The notes: generated by a model not told the origin, from the letters alone. A stretch of DNA of 64,000 nucleotides from JACXTP01 sp963789555 (GCA_963789555.1 CAWBKY010000009.1:124001-188000), one strand, 5' to 3'; shown: positions 9,494-19,509, counted from the first letter of the stretch. Program-made: numbers and translations.

Positions 9494-10773
9494 TTACATC
9501 TCCTTCTTTTCGACATCGATGCACATTCCGGCCGCGACGGTCGCTCCCATGTCGCGGATGGCGAACCTTCCCAACTGGGGGAAGTCCTTGGCCTTCTCGA
9601 CGACCATGGGCTTGGTGGGCTCCACCTTGACGATGGCGACGTCGCCGGTCTTCAGGAAGGTCGGGTTCGTCCTCCTTGGTCTGACCGGTCTTGGGGTCCA
9701 AGGTCTTCTGGAGCTCGATGAAGGTGCATGCGACCTGAGCGGTGTGGCAGTGGAACACCGGGGTGTATCCGACCGGGATGGCCGTGGGGTGGTTAAGGAC
9801 CACGATCTGGGCCACGAAGGTCTTTGCCACGGTCGGCGGGTTGTCGACCGGGCCGGCAACATCGCCGCGCTTGATGTCGTTCTTGGCGATGCCGCGGACG
9901 TTGAAGCCGACGTTGTCGCCAGGCTTGGCGCTGGGCAGCTGCTCGTGGTGCATCTCGATGGACTTGACCTCACCGATCTTGTTGGAGGGCATGAAGATGA
10001 TCTTCATGTCCGGCTTCAGGATACCGGTCTCGACACGGCCGACAGGCACGGTTCCGATGCCGGTGATGGTGTAGACGTCCTGGATGGGGAGGCGCAGGGC
10101 CTTTCCCTCCTGGGACTCTGGCAACTTCAGGCCATTGAGGGCATCCACCAGGGTGCCTGCCCTTGTACCAGGGCATGTTGGCGGACTTCTTGGCGACGTT
10201 GTCGCCCATGTAAGCGCTGATGGGCACGAACGGGACCTCCTCGAGCTTGTAACCGACGGTCTTCAGCAGCTTGGACACTTCCTCCTTGACGGTGGTGTAT
10301 ACCTTCTCGTCGTATGGGGGCTTGGTGTCGTCCATCTTGTTGAGGGCGATGATGATCTGCTTCACGCCCAAGGTCTTGGCCAGGAAGATGTGCTCCTTGG
10401 TCTGGGCCTGAGGGCCGTCCTTGGCGGAGACGACGACGATGGCGGCGTCTGCCTGGGAGGTACCGGTGATCATGTTCTTGACGAAGTCACGGTGACCGGG
10501 GGCGTCGATGACGGTGAAGTAGTACTTGTCGGTGACGAACTTCTTGTGGGACACGTCGATGGTGACACCGCGCTCCCTCTCTTCCTTCAAGTTGTCCATG
10601 ACCCAAGCGAACTCGAAGGTTGCCTTCCCCTTCTCCTCCGCCTCTTTCTTGAACTTGTCAATGACGTACTTGTCGATAGCGCCGGTGTCCAGAAGGACGC
10701 GGCCGACAGTGGTGGACTTTCCGTGATCGACGTGACCGATGAACACGATGTTCATGTGAGGTTTCTCTGCCAT
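9494..10773 (-). CDS. tuf: Elongation factor 1-alpha (two frame breaks)
   Basis: GTPase that brings aminoacyl-tRNA to the ribosome. G1 is GHVDHGKST, G3 is DAPGHRDF, G4 is NKMD. Domains 2 and 3 continue (VYTITGIGTVPVGRVETG, HPTAIPVGYTPVFHCHTAQ). Frame changes near 10155 (just after NMPWYKG) and near 9665 split it into three pieces. Joined, it is about 425 residues, normal for the family, and ends RFAIRDMGATVAAGMCIDV. GGAGG lies ahead of the ATG. Since the protein is essential, the breaks are almost certainly sequence errors. Confidence 0.95.
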
Positions 10774-10864
10774 TTTTCTTCCTCCTTCAATGTTATATCC
10801 ATATAGGTTGAGCTTTTTGCTCGATATTGTTCTCTGTATTTAACGGTTTTTCAAGCGGTTTTCC

Positions 10865-13064
10865 CTACTGTTGGTAGTAGTTGGCGTCATAGGGCTCTGG
10901 GTTCAATCCCTTCCGCTTGCGGATATCGGCCACCACCTTGATTCTGAAGCTCGGTGGGCAACCGTACGAATCCGGCGTTCTCCGTCGACCAGAGGGCACG
11001 ACCCTGTGTCGCTCCTCGTATCGCCGAAGCGAAACCGAACATCTCCGCCACGGGGGCGCGCGCCACGATGACCGCGGCATCGCCCTCGGAGGTGATGTCC
11101 TCGATGGTGGAACGGCGGGACTGCAGCTCGCGGGTCGCATCTCCCATCATGTCCTGTGGGACGTTGATGTAGACCTTTGTGATCGGCTCCAACAGGATGC
11201 GTTCGGCCTGACACATGGCCCCATAGATACCGGCGCGGGTGGCCGGGATGACCTGTCCAGGCCCACGGTGGATGCTATCCTCGTGCAGCTTGGCATCGAC
11301 CAGGCGGATCTTCATGCCCATGACCTTCTCCTGGGCCAATGGACCGACGTCCATGGCCTCCTCGAAGGCCTGCTTGCAAAGCTCGATGGTCTCGTTGAGG
11401 TTCTGGATACCTTTGGTCACGTCGAGGAAGATGTTGTTGTTCTTGAAACATACAACGCCCTTGGCCTCCTCCCTGTCCATGCCCAGGTCGCTCAGCTGTT
11501 TGGCGAGGGCCTTGGGGTCCTTGATCTTTCCCTCGGTCTTGATCTCGCCTGCTTTGATGGCATCGACGATGGCCTGCTCCAGCGGCTCCACTTCCATGTA
11601 GAACTTGTTGTGCTTGTTGGGGGACTTGCCCTCGAACGGACCGCCCGCTCCCTTCACGTTCTCACGATAGACGACGATCGGCGGCGAGGACTTGATCTCG
11701 CACTTGTGGTCGTTGACGATCCTGTAGATGGTGATCTCAAGGTGCAGCTCTCCCATTCCGGACAGGAGGTTCTCCCCCGTCTCTTGGTTGATCTGCACGC
11801 TGAGGGAGGGGTCCGCCTTGGCCACGGTGCGCAGCACCTCGACCAGCTTGGGCAGGTCCTTCATGTGCTTCGCCTCGATGGCGACGGTGACCACCGGCTC
11901 TGAGTAATGGGTGATCTTCTCGAAGGGCTCCATCAACGGGTCCGTGGATACGGTGGAACCGGCCACGGCGTCCTTCAGACCAGCGATGGCGACGATGTTA
12001 CCGGCGTCGACCTCTTCCACAGGGATGCGGTCGGCCCCGACGCTCAGGGCGACGGTCTGCACCCGGTTGGGGTTGGGCATGCTCGAGATGTACATCTCCA
12101 TCCCCTTGCTGATCCTGCCGCTGAACATACGTCCTACGGCGACCTCGCCGGCATGGGGGTCCATGATGATCTTGGTGACCATCAGGGTGGTCGGCCCTTC
12201 CTTGTCGCAATGCATCATGGCCTTGCCGACCGGGCTCTCCTGGTCGCCTTTCCAGATGACCGGGATACGGACCTTCTGAGCGGTCAAGGGGTCGGGGACA
12301 TGGGTGATGACCATGTCGAGCAGCACCTCGTGCACCGGGGAGCGCTTGGCCAGGGTCTTCTGGTCACCGTTCTTGCAATACTCGTAAACGTCCTTGAAAG
12401 ATATGTTGCTCTTCTTCATGTAGGGCGCGGATATGGCCCAGTTGTTGAAGGCGGAACCGAAGGCGACTGAGCCGTCCTGGACGCTGACCTGCCATTTCTT
12501 CTTCAGGTCGTCTGGGAGCTGGGTGACGATGCGCTTGTTGACCTCTGTGATGATCTGCACGAAGCGCTGCTGCATCTGCTCCTGGGTGACCTTGAGCTCG
12601 TTGACGAGGCGGTCCACCTTGTTGATGAACAGGACCGGCCGGACGCGCTCCTTCAGGGCCTGGCGGATGACGGTCTCGGTCTGGGGCATGATCCCCTCGA
12701 CGGCGCAACACAGGATGATGCAGCCGTCCAAGGCGCGCATGGCCCTGGTGACGTCGCCGCCGAAGTCCACGTGACCTGGCGTGTCGATCAGGTTGATGAG
12801 ATACTCGTGACCATGGTAGGTGTGCACCATCGAGGCGTTGGCGGCGTTGATGGTGATGCCACGAGCCTGCTCCTGCTCATCGAAGTCGAGCATGAGCTGT
12901 TTTCCAGCAAGGTTCTCGGACATCATGCCGGCGCCGGCGATGAGGTTGTCGGAGAGGGTGGTCTTGCCGTGGTCGATGTGAGCAGCGGTACCGATGTTGC
13001 GGATGAACTTCGGCGTCCGCATGATGGCCTGGGCTTTCTTGATGTTGTCTTCCTTGCGTCCCAT
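10865..13064 (-). CDS. fusA: Elongation factor 2 (one frame break near the C-terminus)
   Basis: Translocase GTPase, about 733 residues. Visible: GTAAHIDHGKTT, ARGITI switch, DTPGHVDFGGDV, NKVDRL, and the diphthamide loop LHEDSIHRGPGQVIPATR, whose His in IHRGP is the expected modification site. A single-base break near 10940 puts the final 25 residues (VVADIRKRKGLNPEPYD to YYQQ) in another frame. The gene sits 15 bases after rps7 in the str operon. Confidence 0.96.
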
Positions 13065-13079
13065 AATACCACCTTAGGA

Positions 13080-13679
13080 TCAACGGGCCGACTGAGCCAC
13101 TCTCTCGACCTCTTCCTTCTTGGAGACCGAGAAGCTGTTCATGTCGTTCTTGCTGGCCAGGATGATCTCGCTGGCCAGGCATTCCGCTATGGGCTTGGTT
13201 GACTTGAACGAGGATTGGACCGCACCCCTGGCGACGTTGCGCAGGGCGATGTCCAAGCGCCGGGACGGCGCTATGTCCACTGCCTTGGGGACGGATATGC
13301 CACCGAACTGCAGCCTGGTGATCTCCTCGCGCGGCGCGGCGTTCTCCAAGGCCTCGACCAAAACCTGGACGGGGTTCTTCTTGGTGCGCTCGGCGATGAT
13401 CTCGAAGGCGTCCTTGACGGTGCGGTAGGCCTTGAGCTTCTTGCCGGTGTATACCTCGGTCCTCATCATGTTGTTGATGAGCCTCTCCACGATGTTCACC
13501 TTGGACTTACCGAACCAGCGGTTGGCGTGCTTCGCGTTGGAGTGTGGCACCAAAACCGGGTTGAGGTTGATGTACTTGGACAAGCCTCCATCCTTTACGA
13601 CGACCTCGGAGAGGCCGTACTTCCCGAAAAGGAGGATGTTGTTGGTTTGAAGAATGGTTTCCTCGGACAAAACGATCAC
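13080..13679 (-). CDS. rps7: Small ribosomal subunit protein uS7
   Basis: 199 residues. Archaeal S7 features include HSNAKHANRWFGKSKVNIVERL, GKKLKAYRTVKDAFEII and the C-terminal ECLASEIILASKNDMNSFSVSKKEEVERVA. It overlaps the last four bases of rps12, typical of translational coupling within the str operon. Confidence 0.97.
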   Translation of the reverse strand: MIVLSEETILQTNNILLFGKYGLSEVVVKDGGLSKYINLNPVLVPHSNAKHANRWFGKSKVNIVERLINNMMRTEVYTGKKLKAYRTVKDAFEIIAERTKKNPVQVLVEALENAAPREEITRLQFGGISVPKAVDIAPSRRLDIALRNVARGAVQSSFKSTKPIAECLASEIILASKNDMNSFSVSKKEEVERVAQSAR

Positions 13680-14104
13680 CTTACTGGTTTCTCTTTCCTT
13701 CCCCTGACCAGCTCGTTCAGGGAGACGCTGTTGACCTGGATGACCTTGTAACGGACACCAGGGATATCACCATAGGAACGTCCCATCCTTCCGCCGATGC
13801 CCTCGACGACCACTTCATCGTGTTCATCGATGAAGTTGATGGCACCATCGCCCACGGCGAATGCGGTGATCTGACGCCCGTTCTTGATGAGCTGGATCTT
13901 GACGCACTTCCTGATGGCGGAGTTGGGCTGCTTAGCCTCGATACCGACCTTCTCCAGGACGATGCCCCTAGCTTGGGACGCGCCCTCCAGGGGGTCGGAC
14001 TTCTCCTTCAGCTTAAGGATGCGCTTTTTGTATGAACTGTCACTCCATCGGAACTTCTGCCTGTCGTTGCGAAGTTTCCTGGCAGTATAAAGACCTCTTG
14101 CCAC
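13676..14104 (-). CDS. rps12: Small ribosomal subunit protein uS12
   Basis: 142 residues with LEGASQARGIVLEKVG, KQPNSAIRKCVKIQLIKNG and the decoding-centre loop around GDIPGVRYKV. Start codon is GTG with GAGGTGA five bases ahead. First gene of the operon; a TATA-like TTAAATA (14150-14156 on the minus strand) would start transcription about 20 bases before the GTG. Confidence 0.97.
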   Translation of the reverse strand: MARGLYTARKLRNDRQKFRWSDSSYKKRILKLKEKSDPLEGASQARGIVLEKVGIEAKQPNSAIRKCVKIQLIKNGRQITAFAVGDGAINFIDEHDEVVVEGIGGRMGRSYGDIPGVRYKVIQVNSVSLNELVRGRKEKPVR

Positions 14105-14149
14105 ACTTTCACCTCAATATCGGAAGCAGATGCCCTATTACACATTTCC

Positions 14150-14156
14150 TATTTAA
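14150..14156 (-). promoter_or_regulatory. TATA-like box of the str operon
   Basis: TTAAATA on the minus strand, 46-52 bases upstream of the rps12 GTG, in an AT-rich spot of a G+C-rich region. Position suits an archaeal promoter with a leader of about 20 bases. The rest of 14157-14331, up to the divergent E1-like gene, holds no other feature I can name. Confidence 0.45.
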
Positions 14157-14331
14157 GCGTATAGGGTTTGCAGAGCCCATTCAGATATGTTTTTTCCAGG
14201 GCGGGGAACGGTACGTCCAGTGGGAAAAATCCCTCGTATGTTCGGGCGTATTAGGTCGGTGAAGTCGTCCTAGCTCTTTAGCGTTGCGGTTCTTCGAGGG
14301 ATAGAATGATCTCGGTAGCAATTCATGAAAT

Positions 14332-15126
14332 ATGGTCCGGACGAATACCGGCATGTTCTGGTGGTCCCGTATGATCGAAGGTTTGCCGGTCTTGGACGAG
14401 GGGGAGCGTAGCCGTTATTCGCGCCAGCTCATCATGGACGGTTTCGGGGAGGAGGCGCAGCTGAAGCTCAAGGGGGCCAAGGTCGCCGTGGTCGGAGTGG
14501 GTGGCCTGGGATCGCCGGCGATAACCTACCTGACCTTGGCCGGCGTCGGCAAAATAATGATCATCGACCCTGACCCAGTAGAATTTACCAACCTCAATCG
14601 CCAATGGTTGCATTGGGAGAAGGACGAGGCGCATCCAAAGGTCTGCAGCGCCCGGGAGAAGCTCAGGCAGATGAACGGCCATGTGAAGGTCGAGGTGCAA
14701 CAAGAGACGTTGGACCAAAAGAACGTCGATTGGTTGCTCAAGGATGCAGATGTCGTCCTTGATTGCCTCGACAACTGGCAGGGAAGGATGGTCATAAACG
14801 ACCACTGTCGTCAGGACGAGGACCCCTTTGGTGCATGGGGCGGTGGAGGGGATGAGAGGGCAGGTGACCACCGTCATTCCGGGAAGGACGCCGTGCCTTC
14901 GTTGCCTTTTAGATCGTGCACCGAGAAAGGAGGGGCCATGCCCATCCTGGGTGCGGTGGCGGGGATGGGAGGTTCCGTCCAGGCGGCCGAGGCGATAAAG
15001 GTCCTCACCGGTCTCGGAGAACCATTGCTGGGCCGCATGTTCCTCTTCGACCTAGGTGTAATGGAGTTCGAGATCATCGAGCTAGAGCGGAAGAGGGGTT
15101 GCCCTAGCTGTGGCGACATCCAGTAA
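14332..15126 (+). CDS. E1-like adenylating enzyme, ThiF/MoeB/UbaA family (two compensating frame breaks)
   Basis: About 265 residues. SRYSRQLIMDGFGEEAQ and the nucleotide loop VAVVGVGGLGSPA open the Rossmann domain; DPDPVEFTNLNRQ and DCLDNWQGR follow. Between about 14808 and 14920 the printed frame gives low-quality sequence, while the neighbouring frame gives TPLVHGAVEGMRGQVTTVIP and CLRC, exactly what the family has. So one base is wrong at each end of this stretch. The zinc pairs are CLRC and C-terminal CPSC. In archaea such proteins adenylate ubiquitin-like proteins for sulfur transfer and, in some lineages, for protein conjugation. An internal ATG at 14371 is an alternative start. Confidence 0.85.
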   Translation: MVRTNTGMFWWSRMIEGLPVLDEGERSRYSRQLIMDGFGEEAQLKLKGAKVAVVGVGGLGSPAITYLTLAGVGKIMIIDPDPVEFTNLNRQWLHWEKDEAHPKVCSAREKLRQMNGHVKVEVQQETLDQKNVDWLLKDADVVLDCLDNWQGRMVINDHCRQDEDPFGAWGGGGDERAGDHRHSGKDAVPSLPFRSCTEKGGAMPILGAVAGMGGSVQAAEAIKVLTGLGEPLLGRMFLFDLGVMEFEIIELERKRGCPSCGDIQ

Positions 15127-15196
15127 TGGCATATGTAAGTCGGGTTTGACAATTAATTTTATCAATCCCGCCGATAATATCATCCGTTGGGATGGG

Positions 15197-15883
15197 ATGA
15201 ATTTGGATTCTCGAGCGGACAGCCTCTGCCTTATCTGCAAGTACCAACGCATGATCGAATATGGCCTGGGGGTGGTGGTACCGGCCACCCTGGCCATGAT
15301 GCTTTTCTCGTACATCGTGGCACCGGAGCTTATGCCCTTGTTCTTCGCTTTGAGCATCACGGTGGCCCTCACCATGATCCTGCCGGCTCAGCGCATCCAT
15401 GCCCTGAACTTCCAATGCTGGACCAAGAACCCCATGACCAAGTCCCTCATCACCAGCCTCATCGGCATGATATACATCACCGAGGCCGGCATCTTCTCGG
15501 TGGCCATGCTCTCCGTCAATGCTGGGATGGACCCTCAGCAACCCCTCACCTTCGCCGTGTTCGGCTCTTTGATCATGGCCCTGATCGGCGTTTTGGCCTG
15601 GAACGACCGTTACAAGAAGGAGGTATCGAACATAGACAAGCGCTATGTGAAGATGGACGCGAAGGCGGCCCAGATAAAGGTCCACGACATGTTGACCGCC
15701 AAGGGAAGGACCTTCGACGAGGCCAATGTCTCCACTGGCGCCAAGATAGGTCTCCAGGAACAGGGCCTGATGATACACATCAGGCCGCTTTCCCATGTAA
15801 GCTCGGAGATAATGCTGGTCCGGAATGATGTGGCCAACCGCGCGGTGGTCGAGGACATCAAGCAGGACCTGGCCTTCCTCTAG
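15197..15883 (+). CDS. Four-helix membrane protein with N-terminal CxxC, unknown function
   Basis: About 228 residues. A short N-terminal CLIC motif precedes four hydrophobic segments in two pairs (IEYGLGVVVPATLAMMLFSY, PLFFALSITVALTMILPAQ, LITSLIGMIYITEAGIFSVA, FAVFGSLIMALIGVLAW), and a soluble tail of about 90 residues rich in Lys, Asp and Ile. The ATG at 15197 is preferred; an ATG at 15110 would overlap the preceding gene. No family recognised. It ends in TAG and converges on the DUF99 gene with a 4-base overlap. Confidence 0.6.
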   Translation: MNLDSRADSLCLICKYQRMIEYGLGVVVPATLAMMLFSYIVAPELMPLFFALSITVALTMILPAQRIHALNFQCWTKNPMTKSLITSLIGMIYITEAGIFSVAMLSVNAGMDPQQPLTFAVFGSLIMALIGVLAWNDRYKKEVSNIDKRYVKMDAKAAQIKVHDMLTAKGRTFDEANVSTGAKIGLQEQGLMIHIRPLSHVSSEIMLVRNDVANRAVVEDIKQDLAFL

Positions 15884-16452
15884 GCCCTTCCGTGCGACTC
15901 GCCCTTCACCCATGCCGTCGCAATGAGGTGGGCCACCCTGAGCGGTTCTGGGATGGCCCCTCGCACGGTGCTCCGGCGCACCATCATCTCGAAGGTGGCC
16001 TTATCGACGCCGATGAATGTGGCGAAGATCGGCGAAAAATCAGTCTCTATCATATGTATAGGCTGCCGGGAGATGACCTCCATCCTCTCCTGCCAGTCCT
16101 CAAAATGCTTTTGCAATGCGGACCGGATGGCGTCAAGGTCCGGTCGATCTCGGGTGACGGTGGCGAATGGAAGACCGGTGCGCTCATGCAGTGACCCGAT
16201 GTCCACCACGTTGAAACCGCCAAGGGCCACCCCATCCATCATTACCAATCCGATCTGGTCCTTATACCTCGAACCGTTGACCATCCGCTCGATGGCCTGG
16301 TTGGCATCATCGCCGTCCACCGTGACCTCGGTGGCCAACACCGCTTCCAGATAGTCGGGGCCTCGCATCAGGGCCCCTATCACCGGCACCCTGCCTTCAT
16401 TGAAACGGAAAGGTGCGTCGTCGATGCCCAGGACGCGCACCTGCTCCTTCAT
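15880..16452 (-). CDS. DUF99 (UPF0215) family protein
   Basis: 190 residues. VLGIDDAPF, RVPVIGALMRGPDYLEAV, TEVTVDGDDANQAI and MDGVALGGFNVVDI are the family landmarks. DUF99 proteins share a fold with endonuclease V and have been proposed to act on nucleic acids, but function is not established. It lies one base downstream of pth2 on the same strand, probably in one operon with it. Confidence 0.85.
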   Translation of the reverse strand: MKEQVRVLGIDDAPFRFNEGRVPVIGALMRGPDYLEAVLATEVTVDGDDANQAIERMVNGSRYKDQIGLVMMDGVALGGFNVVDIGSLHERTGLPFATVTRDRPDLDAIRSALQKHFEDWQERMEVISRQPIHMIETDFSPIFATFIGVDKATFEMMVRRSTVRGAIPEPLRVAHLIATAWVKGESHGRA

Positions 16453-16453
16453 C

Positions 16454-16816
16454 TCACATCAGCCCTAGATGCCCTGTGACCTTGTCGATCTTATGCTCCT
16501 GAGCTGGACCGACCCCTAGACAAGTGACCGTCCCAGGTGGAAGTTCGGTATGTCCGGCATCGGTGATCAGGGAGCATACCAATCCTGCGGCCTCGGCGTC
16601 CATGCGTATCTCGTGCAGCTCGGCCAGGTCGGCCACCTTGACCACCACCTTCTTTTGGCCCTCCTCATACCAGGCCTGGAAGCTGTCTGGGTCACGCCGC
16701 TTCGATTGCAGGGCGCAATTAACCGCCGCATGGGCCACCTGGGCGGCCATCTTGCCGGCGGAGAGCTTGATGTCCTTCCGGACCGCGATCACCATCTTAT
16801 AATCCATTTGCACCAT
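16454..16816 (-). CDS. pth2: Peptidyl-tRNA hydrolase, archaeal/eukaryotic type
   Basis: Releases peptides from peptidyl-tRNA that falls off ribosomes. 120 residues, the usual Pth2 size. KMVIAVRKDIKLSAGKMAAQVAHAAV carries the conserved GK..AQ.aHA core (split here only for reading), and the end has ITDAGHTELPPGTVTCLGVGP with the conserved D and TxLGxGP. Same strand and almost touching DUF99. Confidence 0.95.
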   Translation of the reverse strand: MVQMDYKMVIAVRKDIKLSAGKMAAQVAHAAVNCALQSKRRDPDSFQAWYEEGQKKVVVKVADLAELHEIRMDAEAAGLVCSLITDAGHTELPPGTVTCLGVGPAQEHKIDKVTGHLGLM

Positions 16817-16864
16817 GGTCGGATTAGTGAGAAGGATTTATCTTAAAAAAGGTTGGGCGTGCGT

Positions 16865-17087
16865 TCAGACGTCCCCGAAGGCGAGACGGAACTGTTTCTT
16901 CAACTCCCTCTCCCTACCGTCTCTTATCCTCTTCCAACCGCTCCTCCAGCTCCTGCTTCGACATTTTGAAGCTGATGCTCTCAGAACATATGGGGCAATC
17001 GAACTGCCTCCCTTCCAGGCATAGCTCAGGCTCTACAGTGATCATGATATCGCATTTAGGACATTTCATGAGCAGGGCTTCGTCCAT
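16865..17087 (-). CDS. Small zinc-ribbon protein (one frame break)
   Basis: Starts at ATG 17085-17087. Two CxxC knuckles (MKCPKC and DCPICS) 20-odd residues apart form a zinc ribbon, followed by a charged helix (SKQELEERLEEDK). The first frame stops at TAG 16914-16916 after 57 residues. The next frame continues the same helical character (RDGRERELKKQFRLAFGDV) to TGA 16865-16867, so a one-base error near 16920 is likely and the true protein is about 74 residues. Function unknown; DNA or RNA binding is plausible for such ribbons. Confidence 0.6.
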
Positions 17088-17188
17088 CTTGACCAGTTAT
17101 CGAGAGCCGCCCATCGGATATTTATCGCTTCCCGAGGAGAAACATGGAGGGTAGATAGGTTTTAAATCCCTAGTCCCTTGCAGATTCG

Positions 17189-19138
17189 ATGTTCGAGATA
17201 ACACGCCGAGATGGACTGGCCAGGATGGGTCGGTTGGAGAGCGCCCATGGCACCCTGGAGACCCCGGCCCTTTTACCCGTGGTCAACCCACGCTTCGAGG
17301 CCATCACGCCCAGGGAGCTGCATGACCGATTCCGGTTCCAGGCCATCATCACCAATTCCTACATCATACGCAACGACGCGAAGATGAGGGGGGAGGCGCT
17401 AGAGAAGGGTCTTCATGGCATGCTCGATTTCCCTGGCGTCATCATGACCGATTCGGGTACCTTCCAGTCGCACATGTACGGGGAGGTGGAGGTACGTAAC
17501 GACGAGATCGTGCCGTTCCAGAGGCAGATAGGTTCTGACATCGGGACCGTGCTGGACATATTCACGGAACCGGAATGGGGCTATCAGCGCACCGCTGAGG
17601 CGGTCGATGTCACATTGGAAAGGACCAGGGAGGCTGCGAACCTTAAGGGCGACATGATGCTCGCCGGCGTGGTCCAGGGGTCCGTCTTCCCGGACCTGAG
17701 GGAGAGGTGCGCGGCGGAGATGCGCGACATTGCGGTGGATGTGCACCCCATCGGCGGGGTGGTGCCGTTGATGGAGAGCTACCGCTACGCGGACCTGGTG
17801 GACATCATCGTCGCTGCCAAGAAGGGGCTGTCACCTGACCGGCCGGTCCATCTGTTCGGTGCGGGACATCCGATGCTGTTCTCGTTGGCCGTCCTCTTGG
17901 GCTGCGACATGTTCGATTCCGCCCTCTATGCCAAGTTCGCTCGGGATGATCGGTACATCTCCACGGACGGGACACTGCACCTAGCGGACATGAAGGTCCT
18001 GGATTGCGAGTGCCCGATCTGCTCCGCCACCGACATCGAGTCCTTGAAGGCCTTGAAACCTGGCGAAAGGTGGCCTTTGTTGGCCCGCCACAACCTGTAT
18101 GTCTCCAAGAGGGAGATGGACCGCGTGAAGCGGGCCATCGTCGAGGGCGACATCTGGGAACTGACGGAGAGGAGGTGCCGCTCGCACCCGATGCTGCTGG
18201 ACGGCCTGCGCCGACTGAAGGCGCACAAGGGCTTCCTGGAGAGGTTCGAACCTCTCAGCCGGGACCATGCGTTCTTCTACACCGGACCTGAATCGCTGGA
18301 CCGACCGTCCGTGCATCGTTATATGATGCGCACCAAGGAGCGCTATCGCATGCCCGGGACCGAGGTGATGGTGGTCTTCGAGCATGGTGAGAAACCTTAT
18401 TCCAGGCATTGGGCCGAGCATATGCGCAGGGTGTCCGCCGTAGCTGACTCGCATTTCTTCGTGATGAGCGAGTTCGGCCCGGTCCCGATCGAACTGGATG
18501 AGATCTATCCGATCGCCCAATCGCTCTTCCCGCAGAACCGCGACCGGGACACGGTGGAGCACATCAGGGAGGCGATGGAGGACCTGGCCCACCGGCAGGA
18601 GTACGGTATGTCCTGCATGTACGACGAGGAGAGCACGGTGGACATGCTCTCTGCGCTGTCCAAACCAGGCACCGGGTTCGACCTGGACCAGGCCAAGATA
18701 GCAGCTGTGGCAGATTACCAGTTCGGGACCGGCGCGGCCGAGGCGCTTTTCAATGGAAAGGTGGATCTGGTCAAATCGAGGAACACCGACAAGATCAGGA
18801 ACGTCATCGTGGACGGAGAGCATGTGGTCTCAATGCGTGCCGATGACGGCTTCTTCACGCTGCGCCCCCCCGGTGCAAAGAGGTTGCTGGCCGGAATGGA
18901 GGCCCCAAAGCTCCGGGTGGTCGTGCAGGACGATTCCGTCCCATTCAACCGGGAAGGCAAGAACGTTATGTGCCAGTTCGTCATCGATTGCGACCCTGAG
19001 CTCGGACCGATGGACGAGGTGATGGTGGTCGACAGCAAGGATGAGCTGATCGCCATCGGCAGAGCGCTCCTGGTGAGGGATGAGATGATGGCATTGAAGA
19101 AGGGTCTGGCGGTAAAGGTCCGCGAAGGGGTTAAGTGA
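17189..19138 (+). CDS. tgtA: Archaeosine tRNA-guanine transglycosylase
   Basis: Swaps guanine 15 of archaeal tRNAs for preQ0, the first step of archaeosine formation on tRNA. 649 residues, full length. Order: TIM-barrel catalytic domain with MTDSGTFQ (D88), the second conserved region GCDMFDSALYAKFARDDRY, the zinc site DCECPIC; then the linker domains; then a C-terminal PUA domain (about residues 570-645, ending near VMVVDSKDELIAIGRALL). Unbroken. RaSEA, a later enzyme of the same pathway, is at 58.5 kb. Confidence 0.96.
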   Translation: MFEITRRDGLARMGRLESAHGTLETPALLPVVNPRFEAITPRELHDRFRFQAIITNSYIIRNDAKMRGEALEKGLHGMLDFPGVIMTDSGTFQSHMYGEVEVRNDEIVPFQRQIGSDIGTVLDIFTEPEWGYQRTAEAVDVTLERTREAANLKGDMMLAGVVQGSVFPDLRERCAAEMRDIAVDVHPIGGVVPLMESYRYADLVDIIVAAKKGLSPDRPVHLFGAGHPMLFSLAVLLGCDMFDSALYAKFARDDRYISTDGTLHLADMKVLDCECPICSATDIESLKALKPGERWPLLARHNLYVSKREMDRVKRAIVEGDIWELTERRCRSHPMLLDGLRRLKAHKGFLERFEPLSRDHAFFYTGPESLDRPSVHRYMMRTKERYRMPGTEVMVVFEHGEKPYSRHWAEHMRRVSAVADSHFFVMSEFGPVPIELDEIYPIAQSLFPQNRDRDTVEHIREAMEDLAHRQEYGMSCMYDEESTVDMLSALSKPGTGFDLDQAKIAAVADYQFGTGAAEALFNGKVDLVKSRNTDKIRNVIVDGEHVVSMRADDGFFTLRPPGAKRLLAGMEAPKLRVVVQDDSVPFNREGKNVMCQFVIDCDPELGPMDEVMVVDSKDELIAIGRALLVRDEMMALKKGLAVKVREGVK

Positions 19139-19363
19139 TCACTTAAGGTCGCTGGCGCCTTCGGCCACGCGCAGGCAGGCCAGAAGGTCGTCCAGAGTGT
19201 GTAGCATGGACCTCATGCTCTTGGCCTCGGCATCGACGATGATGTTCTTCCCCTCGGCCTTGGTGACGGCATAGGGGCCGTTGTCGAGCTCGATGGAGCG
19301 GACCATGGCCTCGGCCTGCTCCTGACCTTTCGTCTCGATCTCGATATGGCATGTCACCGTCAT
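19139..19363 (-). CDS. Pcc1-like (KEOPS subunit family) small protein
   Basis: 74 residues with the Pcc1 pattern: N-terminal strands (VTCHIEIETKG), a helix (EAMVRSIELDN), strands (VTKAEGKNIIVDAEAKS) and a C-terminal helix (MRSMLHTLDDLLACLRVAEG). A clearer Pcc1 is encoded at 45.9 kb, so this would be a second member of the family. It faces tgtA tail to tail (adjacent stops) and starts 25 bases after the tRNA-Gln gene. The family assignment is by pattern only. Confidence 0.5.
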   Translation of the reverse strand: MTVTCHIEIETKGQEQAEAMVRSIELDNGPYAVTKAEGKNIIVDAEAKSMRSMLHTLDDLLACLRVAEGASDLK

Positions 19364-19387
19364 CGCTATTCATCCTGAACAGGGAGG

Positions 19388-19460
19388 TAGCCCCGGTCAG
19401 ATTCGAACTGACGTCGCCGGCTCCAAAGGCCAGCATGATTGACCACTACACTACGGGGCT
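19388..19460 (-). tRNA. tRNA-Gln (UUG)
   Basis: Reverse complement gives acceptor AGCCCCG/CGGGGCT with the A1-U72 pair usual for archaeal Gln tRNA, anticodon stem CTGGC/GCCGG around loop CTTTGGA (anticodon UUG) and a T arm with TTCGAAT. The CCA end is not encoded (ACCT follows). Confidence 0.94.
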
Positions 19461-19509
19461 AGCGGGAAAGCCAATGCCAATTCGTCTATTTATTACCATT
19501 AGTGGACGC

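Noticed and set aside
9483..10806. Long plus-strand frames across EF-1A
   Set aside because: Antisense shadows of the EF-1A gene in G+C-rich DNA.
16914..16916. Pyrrolysine read-through of TAG in the zinc-ribbon gene
   Set aside because: The sequence after the TAG in the same frame is not like the preceding helix, while the next frame continues it; TAG is also an ordinary stop in ilvD, nnr, ftsZ and rnp2.
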